From Halomarina halobia (GTDB lineage: Archaea > Halobacteriota > Halobacteria > Halobacteriales > Haloarculaceae), in assembly GCF_029338575.1 (NCBI RefSeq), contig NZ_CP119992.1, positions 992,001-1,056,000 on the forward strand: a stretch of DNA of 64,000 nucleotides, written 5' to 3'. The position numbers and the translations under genes were made by a program. Below the pieces are notes generated by a model, which ran no database searches, was not told where the DNA came from, and saw nothing but the letters and a program-made list of their open reading frames with translations. Shown in pieces: positions 33,216 to 42,362 of this stretch; the stretch's first letter is position 1; every line of letters begins with the position of its first letter.

Positions 33216-33481
33216 GTCCTTCTCCGTCTTCGATTCGTCATCGCGACCGTTCGGCGGTGCGGGAGGCGGGACCGCCGGAACGTGCGGCTATGCCCGTAAA
33301 CAGCGACCTCGCGTCCGACCTCTCCGTCCCGGTCGGTGTCGTAGCGGCGCGCTCGTCAGCGAGACACGCCGCCGCGGGGTAAATATCCCCGTGTCCGTCG
33401 TCGGCACCGTTCGCCACTCTTGAGTGTCGAGCGGGCGGCCGCTCGACGGGCGGTCGGCGCGTCCGGGGCGCAGGACGGGAT

Positions 33482-34366
33482 CTAGCGGACGGTGAGTTCC
33501 GTCTCGACCGGCGAGAACGCCTCCTTCAGGCCGGCTTCGGCGGACGTCAGCTCGCGTCGGTTCTCGAGGAGGACGGTCTCGCTCGGGAAGAGGCGCTCGC
33601 CGAGGACGAGCCCGTGATCGCGCGCGGTCGACCCCGTGACGGTGACGTACACCCCGACTCCCGCGTCCGCGATGGCCTCCTCCTCCGTCTCCGACGCGGC
33701 GGGATAGCAGAACGAGACGTCCTCCGTGGCGCGCGTCCCGAGGACGGCCTCGACGAGGCGCTCGTAGCGGGGGGAGACGCACAGCGGACCGGCGTACCCC
33801 TCGACGAACGAGCGGTCGAGGTCGCCGTCGACCACCGCCGGCGTCGCGAGGAGCGTGTGGTAGACGGTGTCGCCGAGCCCGTTGACCACTCGAACGTCGG
33901 TGTCGCGGGGGTCGATGCGGCCGTTGACGGCCCCGATGTCGGAGAGCGGGTCGGGGTCGAGCGCGACCACCTCCTCCAGCACGAGGTCGGCGCTATCGAA
34001 GCCGAGGGCGAACTCGTGCTTGCGGAGCGCCCGGAACGGCTCCTCGCGGCCGACGAGCCGGAGGTCGTGGTCGCCGACGGGGACCGTGAGCGAGTCGAAG
34101 ACGACGCGCCGCGGGAGGCCCGCCCGCGAGTCGCGAAGCAGCGTGTACTCCGGGGCGTGCGGATCGTCGCTGTCGCTGTAGGCGGCGAGGCGCTCGTAGA
34201 TCGGCGTCTCGGTCTCCTGTGTGCCCTTCGTGATCGCCTTCTCGTAGCGGAGCGTCGAGATGACGTCGTCCGCGAGCGCCTGCTCGCCGGTCCGGGCGGC
34301 GAGGCGTTCGAGGACCGCCTCGAGCGGCCGCCCCTTCCGCGGAACGGCGACGCTGATGGTTGCCAT
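33482..34366 (-). CDS. HisG-like (ATP phosphoribosyltransferase-related) protein
   Basis: 294 residues. The beginning ISVAVPRKGRPLEAVLERLA resembles the PNKGR start of HisG, and the end AGVGVYVTVTGSTARDHGLV resembles HisG DVVSTGSTLREHGL, which binds PRPP and ATP. The middle diverges strongly. In place of the regulatory domain there is the tail LFPSETVLLENRRELTSAEA. True histidine synthesis is not implied, since other his genes are not nearby. It follows the coiled-coil gene by 38 nt on the same strand, suggesting one transcript. Confidence 0.7.
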   Translation of the reverse strand: MATISVAVPRKGRPLEAVLERLAARTGEQALADDVISTLRYEKAITKGTQETETPIYERLAAYSDSDDPHAPEYTLLRDSRAGLPRRVVFDSLTVPVGDHDLRLVGREEPFRALRKHEFALGFDSADLVLEEVVALDPDPLSDIGAVNGRIDPRDTDVRVVNGLGDTVYHTLLATPAVVDGDLDRSFVEGYAGPLCVSPRYERLVEAVLGTRATEDVSFCYPAASETEEEAIADAGVGVYVTVTGSTARDHGLVLGERLFPSETVLLENRRELTSAEAGLKEAFSPVETELTVR

Positions 34367-34404
34367 TGTCGGACGGTCACGCCGCGGGGATAAAACCCGA
34401 ACGA

Positions 34405-35703
34405 TCAGCCGTCGTTGTCGTCGTCGTTGTCCGCCGCGCCGAAGACGCGCGCCATGCGCTCGCGGAAGCCCTCGAACGCGTCGATCTCGGTCTCGACCTC
34501 GGCGACGCGCTCGTCGAGCGCGTCCAGCCGGTCGCCGACGGATTCGAGTTCGTCGGCGAGGGCGGCGAGGTCGTCGACGCGCGAGCGGAGGTCGTCCAGG
34601 TCCGCCTCGGCGACGGCGTCGCCGGCGACGGTCTCGATCCTCGCTTCGAGATCGGCGACAGTTTCGATCCTCGCTTCGAGGTCGGCGACGGTCTCGCGGA
34701 TCCGCTCCGCCTCCGACTCGACGCGCTCGACGCCGGATTCGACGTCGTCGACCCGGCCGGTCACCTCGCGGACGCCGTCGCGGTTCGAGGTCGAGCGGTC
34801 CTCGATGCTCCGGACGCGTCCCTCCAACGACTCCAGTTCCTCGCGCAGATCGGCGAGCAGCTGCTGGCCCTCGCCGTTCTCGTCGAGGAAGGCCTCGAGC
34901 GCGTCGGTGTAGGCGAGGAGGTCGCTCACGTCGACCTGCAGCCGCTCGATGCGGGCGTCGACGCTTCCCGTCGCGCCGCCGAGGTGCGACGCGAGGACGC
35001 TTTTCGTCTCGTCGTCGACGTTCCCCGCCTCGAGTTCGGCGGCGAGCGTCGCCGCGAAGCTACCGGCCGTGGGCGCGGCGACGACGTCGGAGCCGCCGTC
35101 CGCGTCGTCCTCCAAGATGTTCGGATCGACGAGCTGCAGGGGCTGGATCGGTTCGTCGTCCGCGTCGCCCTCCGTGCCCTCGTCGCTCTTCCCGTCCTCG
35201 CTCTCGGTGCTTCTCCCGTCCTCGCCCTCCTCGGCCTCGGCGCTCTTCCCGCCCCCGTCCTCCTCGCCCAGCCCCGGAACGGTGTCCGCGTCCCCGGAGA
35301 GCACGTCGCGGACGACCTGGGCGTTGTCGGGGAGGATCGCCGCCGCCGGGTCCATCGCCTCGAGGGTCGGTTCGACGAGGAACCGCTCGACCGAGTCGAG
35401 GTCGGCGGCGCGGAGGCCGTAGACTGTCGTGTACGTCTCGGCCGGGTCGAACCGCCGCTCGAAGACGAGTCGGTCGTCCTCGACGCTCCAGTAGTCCTCG
35501 CCGTACTCCGGATGGAACCCCACGTCGTCCGGGGAGACGCCGTCCGGCAGGTCGTCGACCAGTCGGACGGCGACCGGATCGTCGCGCGCGTTCTCGAGGG
35601 CGAAGGCGATCGCCGGGACGGAGAATTCGTCGGGCGCGAAGGACTTCTCCACCGAGATTCCCCCCTCCTCGACGGTGACGATGTCTGTCTCTGCGGCACT
35701 CAT
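34405..35703 (-). CDS. Acidic coiled-coil protein
   Basis: 432 residues from ATG 35703. Residues 1-110 form a compact N-terminal domain (EKSFAPDEFSVPAIAFALEN; VRLVDDLPDGVSPDDVGFHP) that looks like the haloarchaeal domain on surface or signalling proteins. A low-complexity acidic stretch (EEDGGGKSAEAEEGEDGRST) follows, then a coiled coil from about 265 to 420. In it TVADLEARIE occurs twice in tandem, from a 30-bp DNA duplication at 34631-34690. Upstream of the HisG-like gene and probably cotranscribed. Confidence 0.75.
   Translation of the reverse strand: MSAAETDIVTVEEGGISVEKSFAPDEFSVPAIAFALENARDDPVAVRLVDDLPDGVSPDDVGFHPEYGEDYWSVEDDRLVFERRFDPAETYTTVYGLRAADLDSVERFLVEPTLEAMDPAAAILPDNAQVVRDVLSGDADTVPGLGEEDGGGKSAEAEEGEDGRSTESEDGKSDEGTEGDADDEPIQPLQLVDPNILEDDADGGSDVVAAPTAGSFAATLAAELEAGNVDDETKSVLASHLGGATGSVDARIERLQVDVSDLLAYTDALEAFLDENGEGQQLLADLREELESLEGRVRSIEDRSTSNRDGVREVTGRVDDVESGVERVESEAERIRETVADLEARIETVADLEARIETVAGDAVAEADLDDLRSRVDDLAALADELESVGDRLDALDERVAEVETEIDAFEGFRERMARVFGAADNDDDNDG
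34631..34690 (-). repeat. 30-bp tandem duplication inside the coiled-coil gene
   Basis: Bases 34631-34660 and 34661-34690 are two adjacent copies of a 30-bp unit differing at only a few positions, encoding TVADLEARIE twice. A recent in-frame duplication adds a 10-residue unit to a coiled coil that is otherwise heptad-like, which shifts the register. Confidence 0.7.
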
Positions 35704-35757
35704 CGTTGACAGAATGTTCCGCCCACTGGTATTAAATGTATGTGGCCGCGCCCCCAA

Positions 35758-36588
35758 CTAGACGTCGGTCCGATCGCCGATCTCGCGGATCTCGACGCGG
35801 CGGGGCGCGTCGAAGCTCCGCGCGTGGTCGAACAGCGCCGTCGGATCCGCCGTCATCCCCCGCCACATGTCCCAGTGGGTCGGCTGGAGGCGGTCGAGGT
35901 CGAGTTGTCCGGCGGCCTCGACGATCATGTTCTCGTCGGAGTACCACCGCGTGCGCGTCGGTTCGCCCGTCTCCCGGTCCCGGATCATCCCGACGCTTCC
36001 GAAGGCGAGCACCCCGAGGTCGATGTCGTAGCGTTCCCCCACGTCCGCGAACGCCTCGCCGGGACGCGCGTCGCCGCCGTGGAAGAACGTCCGCCCCGCG
36101 TGCTCGATCACGTAGGAGACGGGGTGTTCGGCGTCGGGGTCGTTCGCCCCCTCGACGCGGACGGTCACCCCGCCCACCTCGAAGCTGTCGCCCTCGGTCA
36201 CCTCGACGAACCGGTCGTCGTCGAGGTCCCACTCGTCGATCCAGCCCTCGGTCTCGACCACGTCGAGGCCCGCGTCCGGCGCGTAGTAGGTCGCGTCCGT
36301 CCCCGCGATGATGGGTGCCTGACTCGGGCCGTGTACGTGGTCCGTGTGCTCGTGGGTGGCGAGGACGGCGTCCGCCTCGCGCACGTCCGCCGGGTCGAAC
36401 GGGACGGGGATCATCCGGACGGTCCGCGGCGGATCGCCCGTGCCGAGGTACGGGTCGACGAAGAGCGTCGTCCCGTCGCTCGCCTTCAGCACGAAGCCGT
36501 TGCAGCCGAGATACCAGACGGCCAGCCCGTCGGGGTCCGCGTCCTCGACGGCCCGGAGGAGCCAGTCGCCCCAGTCGGAGTGAACCAT
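35758..36588 (-). CDS. UlaG-like metallo-beta-lactamase-fold hydrolase
   Basis: 276 residues. It carries the UlaG/RomA-type MBL fold: YLGCNGFVLKASDGTTLFVD, VLATHEHTDHVHGPS with metal ligands (HEHTDH, about 78-83), FHGGDARPGEAFADVGERY as the second metal-site loop, and the late THWDMWRGM with a further His. The family hydrolyses phospholipid-like or lactone substrates (NAPE-PLD and L-ascorbate-6-phosphate lactonase are relatives). No pathway can be fixed from neighbours. The C-terminus is EIREIGDRTDV. Confidence 0.88.
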   Translation of the reverse strand: MVHSDWGDWLLRAVEDADPDGLAVWYLGCNGFVLKASDGTTLFVDPYLGTGDPPRTVRMIPVPFDPADVREADAVLATHEHTDHVHGPSQAPIIAGTDATYYAPDAGLDVVETEGWIDEWDLDDDRFVEVTEGDSFEVGGVTVRVEGANDPDAEHPVSYVIEHAGRTFFHGGDARPGEAFADVGERYDIDLGVLAFGSVGMIRDRETGEPTRTRWYSDENMIVEAAGQLDLDRLQPTHWDMWRGMTADPTALFDHARSFDAPRRVEIREIGDRTDV

Positions 36589-36731
36589 ACCGGGCGCTCT
36601 CTCGGGAGGGGGTTAGTTGTTCGCTTCGAGGTCGAGCGAACGGTCCGTCGGGTCGCCCTCCTCGTACTCCCGCGCGACCGGAGACGGCGCGCCACATCGA
36701 GGAGCGGATAACGGAGAATCGGGACGATCGC

Positions 36732-37145
36732 TCAGTCCTGGCAGCAGCCGCCGGCCTTCTCGCCGAAGTCGACGGCGAGCGGGGCCGAGATCATCTCGTT
36801 GAGCTCCTGAAACGTGAGTTCGAGGTCGGACTGCGCGCGGAGGAACTCGTTCATCGCGGGGATCTCGTGGAGTTCCTGCTGTGCGCGCTGGAGTTCGCGG
36901 AGGTCGTCGTTCGTCGCCGCGCCGGTCTGACGCGCGAGCATGAACTCCTCGCGGAGCCCCTCGAACTCCCGGATCTTCTCCTGGGCCTCCTCGCTCTCCT
37001 CGACCGCCGCCTTCGCCTCGGCGAACTCCCGGTACGCCGGAAGCTCGGAGATCGCCTCGCCGAACTCGGTCGCGAGGCGCGTGACCTCGGCCTCCGGCGT
37101 GCTCTCCCCCTCCGCGTCCGCGTCCGGCGTGGTTTCGATGCTCAT
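36732..37145 (-). CDS. YlbF/YmcA-family protein
   Basis: 137 residues. An acidic leader (1-22) is followed by the all-helical YlbF domain: TEFGEAISELPAYREFAEAK, EESEEAQEKIREFEGLREEF and FLRAQSDLELTFQELNEMIS. The C-terminal GGCCQD pair of cysteines may bind metal or an Fe-S cluster, as bacterial YlbF/YmcA/YaaT complexes bind [4Fe-4S]; in haloarchaea the role is unknown. The gene is alone on the minus strand, between the UlaG-like gene and the rubredoxin-like gene. Confidence 0.9.
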   Translation of the reverse strand: MSIETTPDADAEGESTPEAEVTRLATEFGEAISELPAYREFAEAKAAVEESEEAQEKIREFEGLREEFMLARQTGAATNDDLRELQRAQQELHEIPAMNEFLRAQSDLELTFQELNEMISAPLAVDFGEKAGGCCQD

Positions 37146-37315
37146 ACCCCGCCTTGGGACCGGTCGGGTTTAGGTGTGCCGAAGGCACCCCGGATCGTCA
37201 CCCCGGCTCCCGCGGAGCGGGGTGGCGCGCTCCGGACGGGCGCGCTCGACGCCGCCGGTCGTGTGGGATGCTACCGTCCACCAGTTTGATACTCCGTCCG
37301 CCCCTTCGTAGGGGC

Positions 37316-37612
37316 ATGGCACAGGAATCAGCGCCCATCGTCGTGAAGCCCGGACAGCCGATCTTCGACCGCGACGGCAACGAACTCGGCGTCATCCGGG
37401 GGCTCTCGGAGGAGGGGTTCCGGGTGAGCACGCACGAGTCGGTCGATCACGTCGACCTCGAGCACGACCCCGGACACGAGTTCGGCGAGGGGTACCTCGT
37501 CTGGCGCTGCGCCGAGTGCGGCGAGGTCGGAGCGCTCAGTGACGGACTCCCCGACGCGTGTCCGGGCTGTGACGCACCCAAGGAGGAGCTCTACGCCTGG
37601 CTGGAGGACTGA
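37316..37612 (+). CDS. Rubredoxin-like zinc-ribbon protein with N-terminal PRC-like segment
   Basis: 98 residues. The first 55 form a PRC-barrel-like strand set (VVKPGQPIFDRDGNELGVIR). Then CAEC...CPGC (Cys65, 68, 82, 85) is a rubredoxin-like zinc ribbon ending PKEELYAWLED. The pattern matches small haloarchaeal DUF7130-type rubredoxin-like proteins. It probably binds Zn or Fe in the cytoplasm. It lies 54 nt upstream of dph2 on the same strand, possibly cotranscribed. Confidence 0.8.
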   Translation: MAQESAPIVVKPGQPIFDRDGNELGVIRGLSEEGFRVSTHESVDHVDLEHDPGHEFGEGYLVWRCAECGEVGALSDGLPDACPGCDAPKEELYAWLED

Positions 37613-37666
37613 GCACGACTCCGGCGAACCACACAGGTTAACCGCGCGGAGCCACTCGTCCCGGCA

Positions 37667-38716
37667 ATGAGTCAGGAGTCGGAGTTCTCCGGGGGCGACC
37701 TCCGCGACACGGGCATGGCCCTCAAGCACGACCGGGAGTGGGACTACGAACTGGAACGGATCGTCGAGGCCGTCGAGGAGCGCGACGCGAAGAAGGTCGG
37801 CCTCCAGTTCCCCGAGGGGCTGAAGCGCCGCGGCCCGGCCGTCGCCGACGACCTGCGCGACCTGCTCGCGGACGACGTGCGCGTGCTCATCTCCGGGCAG
37901 CCGTGCTACGGCGCGTGCGACCTCGACACCTACCTGATGCGCCGGACGGACGTGTTCGTCCACTTCGGCCACTCGCCGATGAAGGAGTCGGAGAAGATCA
38001 TCTACGTCCCGCTGTTCTCGAACGTGGCCGTCACGCCCATCGTCGAGGAGGCGCTGTCGGAGCTCGCCGCCCCCGAGGAAGACCCCGAGGTCGGCCTCGT
38101 CACGACCGCCCAGCACATGAACCGGTTCGACGAGATGCGCACCTTCCTCGAGGAGCGCGGCTACGAGGTCCACACCCGCCGCGGCGACGACCGCCTCACC
38201 CACGAGGGGCAGGTGCTCGGCTGCAACTACGCGAGCGCGGACGTCGGCGCGGACCAGGTGCTCTACGTCGGCGGCGGGAAGTTCCACCCGCTCGGCCTCG
38301 CCATGGAGCACCCCGAGAAGCGGGTCGTCATCGCGGATCCGGTGAACAACGTCGTCACGATCGCCGACACCGAGACGTTCCTCAAGCAGCGCTACGGCGC
38401 GGTCCACCGCGCGATGGACGCGGAGACGTGGGGCGTGATCTTCTGCACGAAGATCGGCCAGGGGCGCTGGGAGGTCGCTACCGACATCGTCGAGGAGAAC
38501 GAGAACGCCTACCTCCTGACGATGGACGAGGTGACCCCCGACAGGTTGCGGAACTTCGGCTTCGACGCCTTCGTCAACACCGGCTGTCCGCGCATCACGA
38601 CCGACGACGGCCCGCGCTTCCACAGGCCGATGCTCACCCCCGGCGAGTACGAGATCGCCGTCGGGAACGAACCTCTCGACTCGCTCTCCTTCGACACCTT
38701 CCACGGGACCTGGTGA
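37667..38716 (+). CDS. dph2: Diphthamide biosynthesis enzyme Dph2
   Basis: 349 residues, archaeal Dph2 length. The three [4Fe-4S] cysteines are in place: Cys84 (QPCYGACDL), Cys186 (LGCNYAS) and Cys307 (NTGCPRI), with the expected spacings of 102 and 121. The radical enzyme transfers the 3-amino-3-carboxypropyl group of SAM to a His of elongation factor aEF2. LQFPEGLKRRGP near residue 47 is the N-terminal signature. An additional Cys80 lies close to Cys84. It follows the rubredoxin-like gene. Confidence 0.94.
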   Translation: MSQESEFSGGDLRDTGMALKHDREWDYELERIVEAVEERDAKKVGLQFPEGLKRRGPAVADDLRDLLADDVRVLISGQPCYGACDLDTYLMRRTDVFVHFGHSPMKESEKIIYVPLFSNVAVTPIVEEALSELAAPEEDPEVGLVTTAQHMNRFDEMRTFLEERGYEVHTRRGDDRLTHEGQVLGCNYASADVGADQVLYVGGGKFHPLGLAMEHPEKRVVIADPVNNVVTIADTETFLKQRYGAVHRAMDAETWGVIFCTKIGQGRWEVATDIVEENENAYLLTMDEVTPDRLRNFGFDAFVNTGCPRITTDDGPRFHRPMLTPGEYEIAVGNEPLDSLSFDTFHGTW

Positions 38717-39063
38717 GGTCCCGCACCGACGCCAGCCCGATCCGTAATCGGGCGGTCCGCTTCGCTGCCGAAGACGATTCGGCGACGCGACGCGCGCGGG
38801 AACGCGACACGATCAGCTTCGAGCGTTCGCCGGATGAGCACCCACGAGGGACGGGCCTGACGGGGGCGACCGCTCGACGAGCGAGGCCCCGCACGCCGGC
38901 AGCGAACCGCGCTGCGCACGCCTCCGGCGTGCGGGGGCGTTCGAGGCAGTCACGTCGGAGATCCCGACTCGGGTACTCGTATCTGAAGAGTACTCGATCG
39001 GGGAGTGCGAAGGTTGACGGGCGCGACGAACCAACCGTAGACGGGAGACACGGGTGAGTCACG
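38717..39063. other. Intergenic region with a strong hairpin downstream of dph2
   Basis: 347 bp with no accepted gene. At 38887-38899 and 38924-38936 lie CCCCGCACGCCGG and its exact complement, separated by 24 nt: a 13-bp stem likely to fold as a terminator or to belong to a palindromic repeat family. The AT-richer end (38975-39060) carries the promoter of the following gene. Confidence 0.55.
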
Positions 39064-40212
39064 ATGGTGAAGAACATCACTGCGGCGCAACTGGCTGAGC
39101 GGATCGACGCCGACGAACGGTTCGCGCTGATCGACACGCGGCCGGAGGACAGCTTCGAGGCGTGGCACGTGCGGGGTGCGAGGAACGTCCCGTACGACCC
39201 GCGCGAGGGGGTGAGCGAGGAGCAGTTGGACGAGGTCGACGCGCTCGTGGACGACCGACCGGTCGTCACCATCTGCGGGAAGGGGTTGACCTCGACGCCG
39301 TTCGGGTTCGAACTCGACGAGCGCGGCTACGACGACGTGTCGGTCGTCACAGGCGGCATGGAGGAGTGGAGCAAACTCTACGAGGTCGTCCCCGTCGAGA
39401 CGGCGAACGACGACCTCGTCGTCCGGCAGGTCCAGCGCCGGGCGAAGGGCTGTCTCGGCTACGTCGTCGGTTCCGAGCGGGCGGAGGAGGCCGTCGTGGT
39501 CGACGCGACCAGACAGACCGATCGGTTCAAGGTCGCCGCGCAGGACGCGGGGCTGTCCATCGGACGGGTGCTCGACACACACGTCCACGCCGATCACATC
39601 TCCGGGAGCCCGGCGCTCGCCGAGGAGGTCGGCGTCCCCTACCGGCTGGGCGAGCACGCGCGGGAGCGGGGCGTCGAGTACGAGTACGAGCCGCTGTCGG
39701 ACGGCGAGGTCGTCGAACTCGGCGACGTCGAGATCCAGGCCCTCCACGTGCCGGGGCACACGACGGAGATGGTGAACTACCTCGTGGACGACGAGTTGCT
39801 CCTGACGGGGGACACGCTGTTCGTCGACTCGGTGGGGCGGACGGAGCTCCAGTTCGGGGAGGAGGACGCCGCTCGCGGTGCCGAGCTACTGTACGACTCC
39901 CTCCACGGGACCATCCTCGAGTTGCCGGACGACACGCGGGTTCTGCCGGGACACCTCGCGGTCACGAGCGACGGCCGCTACGAGAACGGCTCCCCCGGCG
40001 ACCCGCTCACGGCGCGTCTCGGCGACCTCCGCGAGGAGATCGAGGTCCTCCGGCTCGACGAGGAGGCGTTCGTCGAGCGGCTGACCGAGAACGCGCCGGA
40101 GAAACCGCCGAACTACGAGACGATCATCGCGATCAACACCGGGAGAGAGACCGTCGACGACGAGGGCGAGGCGACCGAACTCGAACTCGGCCCGAACAAC
40201 TGCGCCGCCTGA
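39064..40212 (+). CDS. Rhodanese-metallo-beta-lactamase fusion (persulfide dioxygenase/sulfurtransferase)
   Basis: 382 residues. An N-terminal rhodanese domain (about 1-105) carries the active Cys71 in TICGKGLTS. The MBL domain (about 120-350) carries THVHADH (172-178), the metal-binding motif of the ETHE1/persulfide dioxygenase class, and VPGHTTEMVNYLV. The enzyme probably moves sulfane sulfur on the rhodanese Cys and oxidises persulfide, usually of glutathione or another thiol, to sulfite. It ends in LGPNNCAA, the same tail as the second fusion at 43510. It stands alone, about 3.3 kb from the sulfur gene set. Confidence 0.9.
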   Translation: MVKNITAAQLAERIDADERFALIDTRPEDSFEAWHVRGARNVPYDPREGVSEEQLDEVDALVDDRPVVTICGKGLTSTPFGFELDERGYDDVSVVTGGMEEWSKLYEVVPVETANDDLVVRQVQRRAKGCLGYVVGSERAEEAVVVDATRQTDRFKVAAQDAGLSIGRVLDTHVHADHISGSPALAEEVGVPYRLGEHARERGVEYEYEPLSDGEVVELGDVEIQALHVPGHTTEMVNYLVDDELLLTGDTLFVDSVGRTELQFGEEDAARGAELLYDSLHGTILELPDDTRVLPGHLAVTSDGRYENGSPGDPLTARLGDLREEIEVLRLDEEAFVERLTENAPEKPPNYETIIAINTGRETVDDEGEATELELGPNNCAA

Positions 40213-40349
40213 GGGGTAGCGTGCGACGCCGCCGGAGTCGCGGCGGCCCCCGCTCACCGACGGGAGGGACGCGGGGATCGCATCGGAGACCGATCGTTCA
40301 CGACTCCCTGTCCGAAGCCATAGAAACGCCGGGACCGTAGCCCCCGGAC

Positions 40350-40889
40350 GTGAGCACTGACTGGAGAGCGAGCGTCCGTACTCGGCGCGAGGAGAAGGAC
40401 GAGTACTTCCGATCGTATCCGCACTCGCCGATCCCCGAGGACGAACGGGATTCGTTCGACGGACTGTCGTACTATCCCGTAGACGGGACGTATCGGTTCG
40501 AGCTGCAGCTCGACGAACACGACGGGAGGGAGACGGTGACGGTCGGGACGAGCACCGGCGGCGAGAGCGACTATCTCCGCTGGGGCGAATTCCGATTCGA
40601 GGTCGGCGGCGAAGAGGCCACCCTCCGGGCGTACAAGGGCGATCCCGACGACGACCGGTTGTGGGTACCGTTCCGCGATTCGACCAGCGGCGAGGAGACC
40701 TACGGCGCGGGGCGCTACCTCGATCTGGAGGCCGATACCCACCGCACCGACGACGGCACGTGGATCCTCGATTTCAACGAGGCGTACAACCCGACCTGCG
40801 CGTACTCGGAGCGCTACGAGTGCCCGCTCCCGCCGACGGAAAACTGGCTCGACGTCCCGGTCGAAGCGGGGGAGAGGACGTACCGCTAG
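40350..40889 (+). CDS. DUF1684 family protein
   Basis: 179 residues from GTG 40350. The family signature is clear: RREEKDEYFRSYPHSPIPED, FDGLSYYPVDGTYRFE, LRAYKGDPDDDRLWVPFRD, then YGAGRYLDLEAD and the strong C-terminal DFNEAYNPTCAYSERYECPL, with the conserved PTCAYSERYxCPxPPxxNxL motif. The protein is predicted to be a beta-rich cytoplasmic or peripheral protein of unknown function. No operon partner is evident; the DNA from 40213 to 40349 shows nothing. Confidence 0.9.
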   Translation: MSTDWRASVRTRREEKDEYFRSYPHSPIPEDERDSFDGLSYYPVDGTYRFELQLDEHDGRETVTVGTSTGGESDYLRWGEFRFEVGGEEATLRAYKGDPDDDRLWVPFRDSTSGEETYGAGRYLDLEADTHRTDDGTWILDFNEAYNPTCAYSERYECPLPPTENWLDVPVEAGERTYR

Positions 40890-40956
40890 CGACGGGGCCT
40901 CAGCCGCCGGGATCGGTGTATAGACCGTCGTTCGGGCGGAGCACCGTCGCGGGCGG

Positions 40957-42213
40957 TCACTCGGCCAGGTCGGCGTACGCGTACGGGATCCGCGCGTACG
41001 TTATCGCGTTACCGACCAGCGCGCCGGTAGTCGTGTACTCGTCGACGGCGTGCACCGTGTCGGTCCCGAGGGCGAACTCGACGGTCGGAATCCCCGCCCG
41101 TCGGAGCTTCTTCGCGTCGCCGCCGCCGGTCGCGCTCCGTCGGTACACCCGTCCGCCGGTCACGTCTTCCGCGACCGCCGTCACGGCTTCGACGAGCGGA
41201 CTGTCGATCGCCTCGGCGGTACCGACGCTCCACGAGATGTCGGTCAGTGTCACGCCCTCGCACCCGTCTACACACTCGCGGACGTCGGAGAGCACGTCGG
41301 GCGTGTACACTCCCGCGGTCAACCGGATGTCGATCTCGGCGCGCGCGGACTGCGGAACGCTGTTGATCGCCTCGCCGCCCGCGATCCGTCCGAGATTGAT
41401 CGTCGGATATTCGAACAGTCGACGCGCCGTCGATTCGCCCATCATCGGTTCGTAGTACTCGACGGACTCGTCGACGATCCGCTCTATCGCGGGAACGATC
41501 GTCAGCGCCCGCGTCCCGAGCCCCCCTCGCAACTCGGTGACGGCGTCGTACAGCCGATCGATCGCGTTCACGCCGAGCATCGGCCGCGAGCCGTGTGCGG
41601 CCTCCCCGCGGGCCTCGAGCGTCAGCCAGATGCTGCCGCGATCGGCGACCGTCACTGAATGGCGACCCTCCTCGCAGGTCGGTTCGCCGATGACGCACGC
41701 GTCGGCCCGGATTCGGTCCACGTCGAGGAGGGCCGGCAGGCCGGCGTCGCCGCCGATCTCCTCGTCGCTGACGAGGGCGAAACGGAGAGTGACCGGCGGC
41801 GTCGTCCCCGTTTCGACGTACGCGCGAGCGGTCGCCAGCATCGAGGCCACCGCGCCCTTCATGTCCGTGGCACCGCGGCCGTACAGCCGATCCCCGTCGC
41901 GCCCGCCCAGCGGGTCGCGGGTCCACTCGTCGGCGTCGAAGGGGACGGTATCGACGTGACCGTTGAAACAGAGCGCGCGGTCGCGTTCCCCCGGCAGCGT
42001 CGCGAGGAGGTTCGGCTTCGCCGGATCGACGGCGTACCGGGCCGTCGGCAGTCCGAGCGCCTCGAAGCGGGCGTCGAGCCAGTCGACTATCTCGCGGGTC
42101 CGCCCGGGCGGGTTCTGCGTGTCGAACTCGAGGAGTTCTCGCGCGCGAGTGACGAGGTACTCTCGACGCTCGCGCAGGAACGTCACCGGCGGTTGGGGTG
42201 TCGGGGGATCCAT
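40957..42213 (-). CDS. M20-family peptidase/deacylase (ArgE/DapE type)
   Basis: 418 residues. Zinc-peptidase motifs: NGHVDTVP (His and Asp ligands), GATDMKGAVASMLA with the second metal Asp, SDEEIGGDAG with the catalytic Glu, and the dimerisation domain AHGSRPMLGVNAIDRL. The C-terminal metal His sits in TDTVHAVDEY. It removes an acyl or peptide group from an amino acid, like ArgE, DapE or carboxypeptidase G2. The substrate is not determined; no lysine or arginine pathway genes flank it. Confidence 0.9.
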   Translation of the reverse strand: MDPPTPQPPVTFLRERREYLVTRARELLEFDTQNPPGRTREIVDWLDARFEALGLPTARYAVDPAKPNLLATLPGERDRALCFNGHVDTVPFDADEWTRDPLGGRDGDRLYGRGATDMKGAVASMLATARAYVETGTTPPVTLRFALVSDEEIGGDAGLPALLDVDRIRADACVIGEPTCEEGRHSVTVADRGSIWLTLEARGEAAHGSRPMLGVNAIDRLYDAVTELRGGLGTRALTIVPAIERIVDESVEYYEPMMGESTARRLFEYPTINLGRIAGGEAINSVPQSARAEIDIRLTAGVYTPDVLSDVRECVDGCEGVTLTDISWSVGTAEAIDSPLVEAVTAVAEDVTGGRVYRRSATGGGDAKKLRRAGIPTVEFALGTDTVHAVDEYTTTGALVGNAITYARIPYAYADLAE

Positions 42214-42362
42214 CGGCGCTCGTAGAGCCTACGGGACGCGTCCCGATACGTCTCTTCCCGCTCGCGGCCGTACGGGTAGCCGCCGGCAGAGCGCGGCCTT
42301 CATGCGGGCTCGGCGTGCGATTCGACACCCCGTGATGGAGTAGTCGACCGACGCGGCATCCG

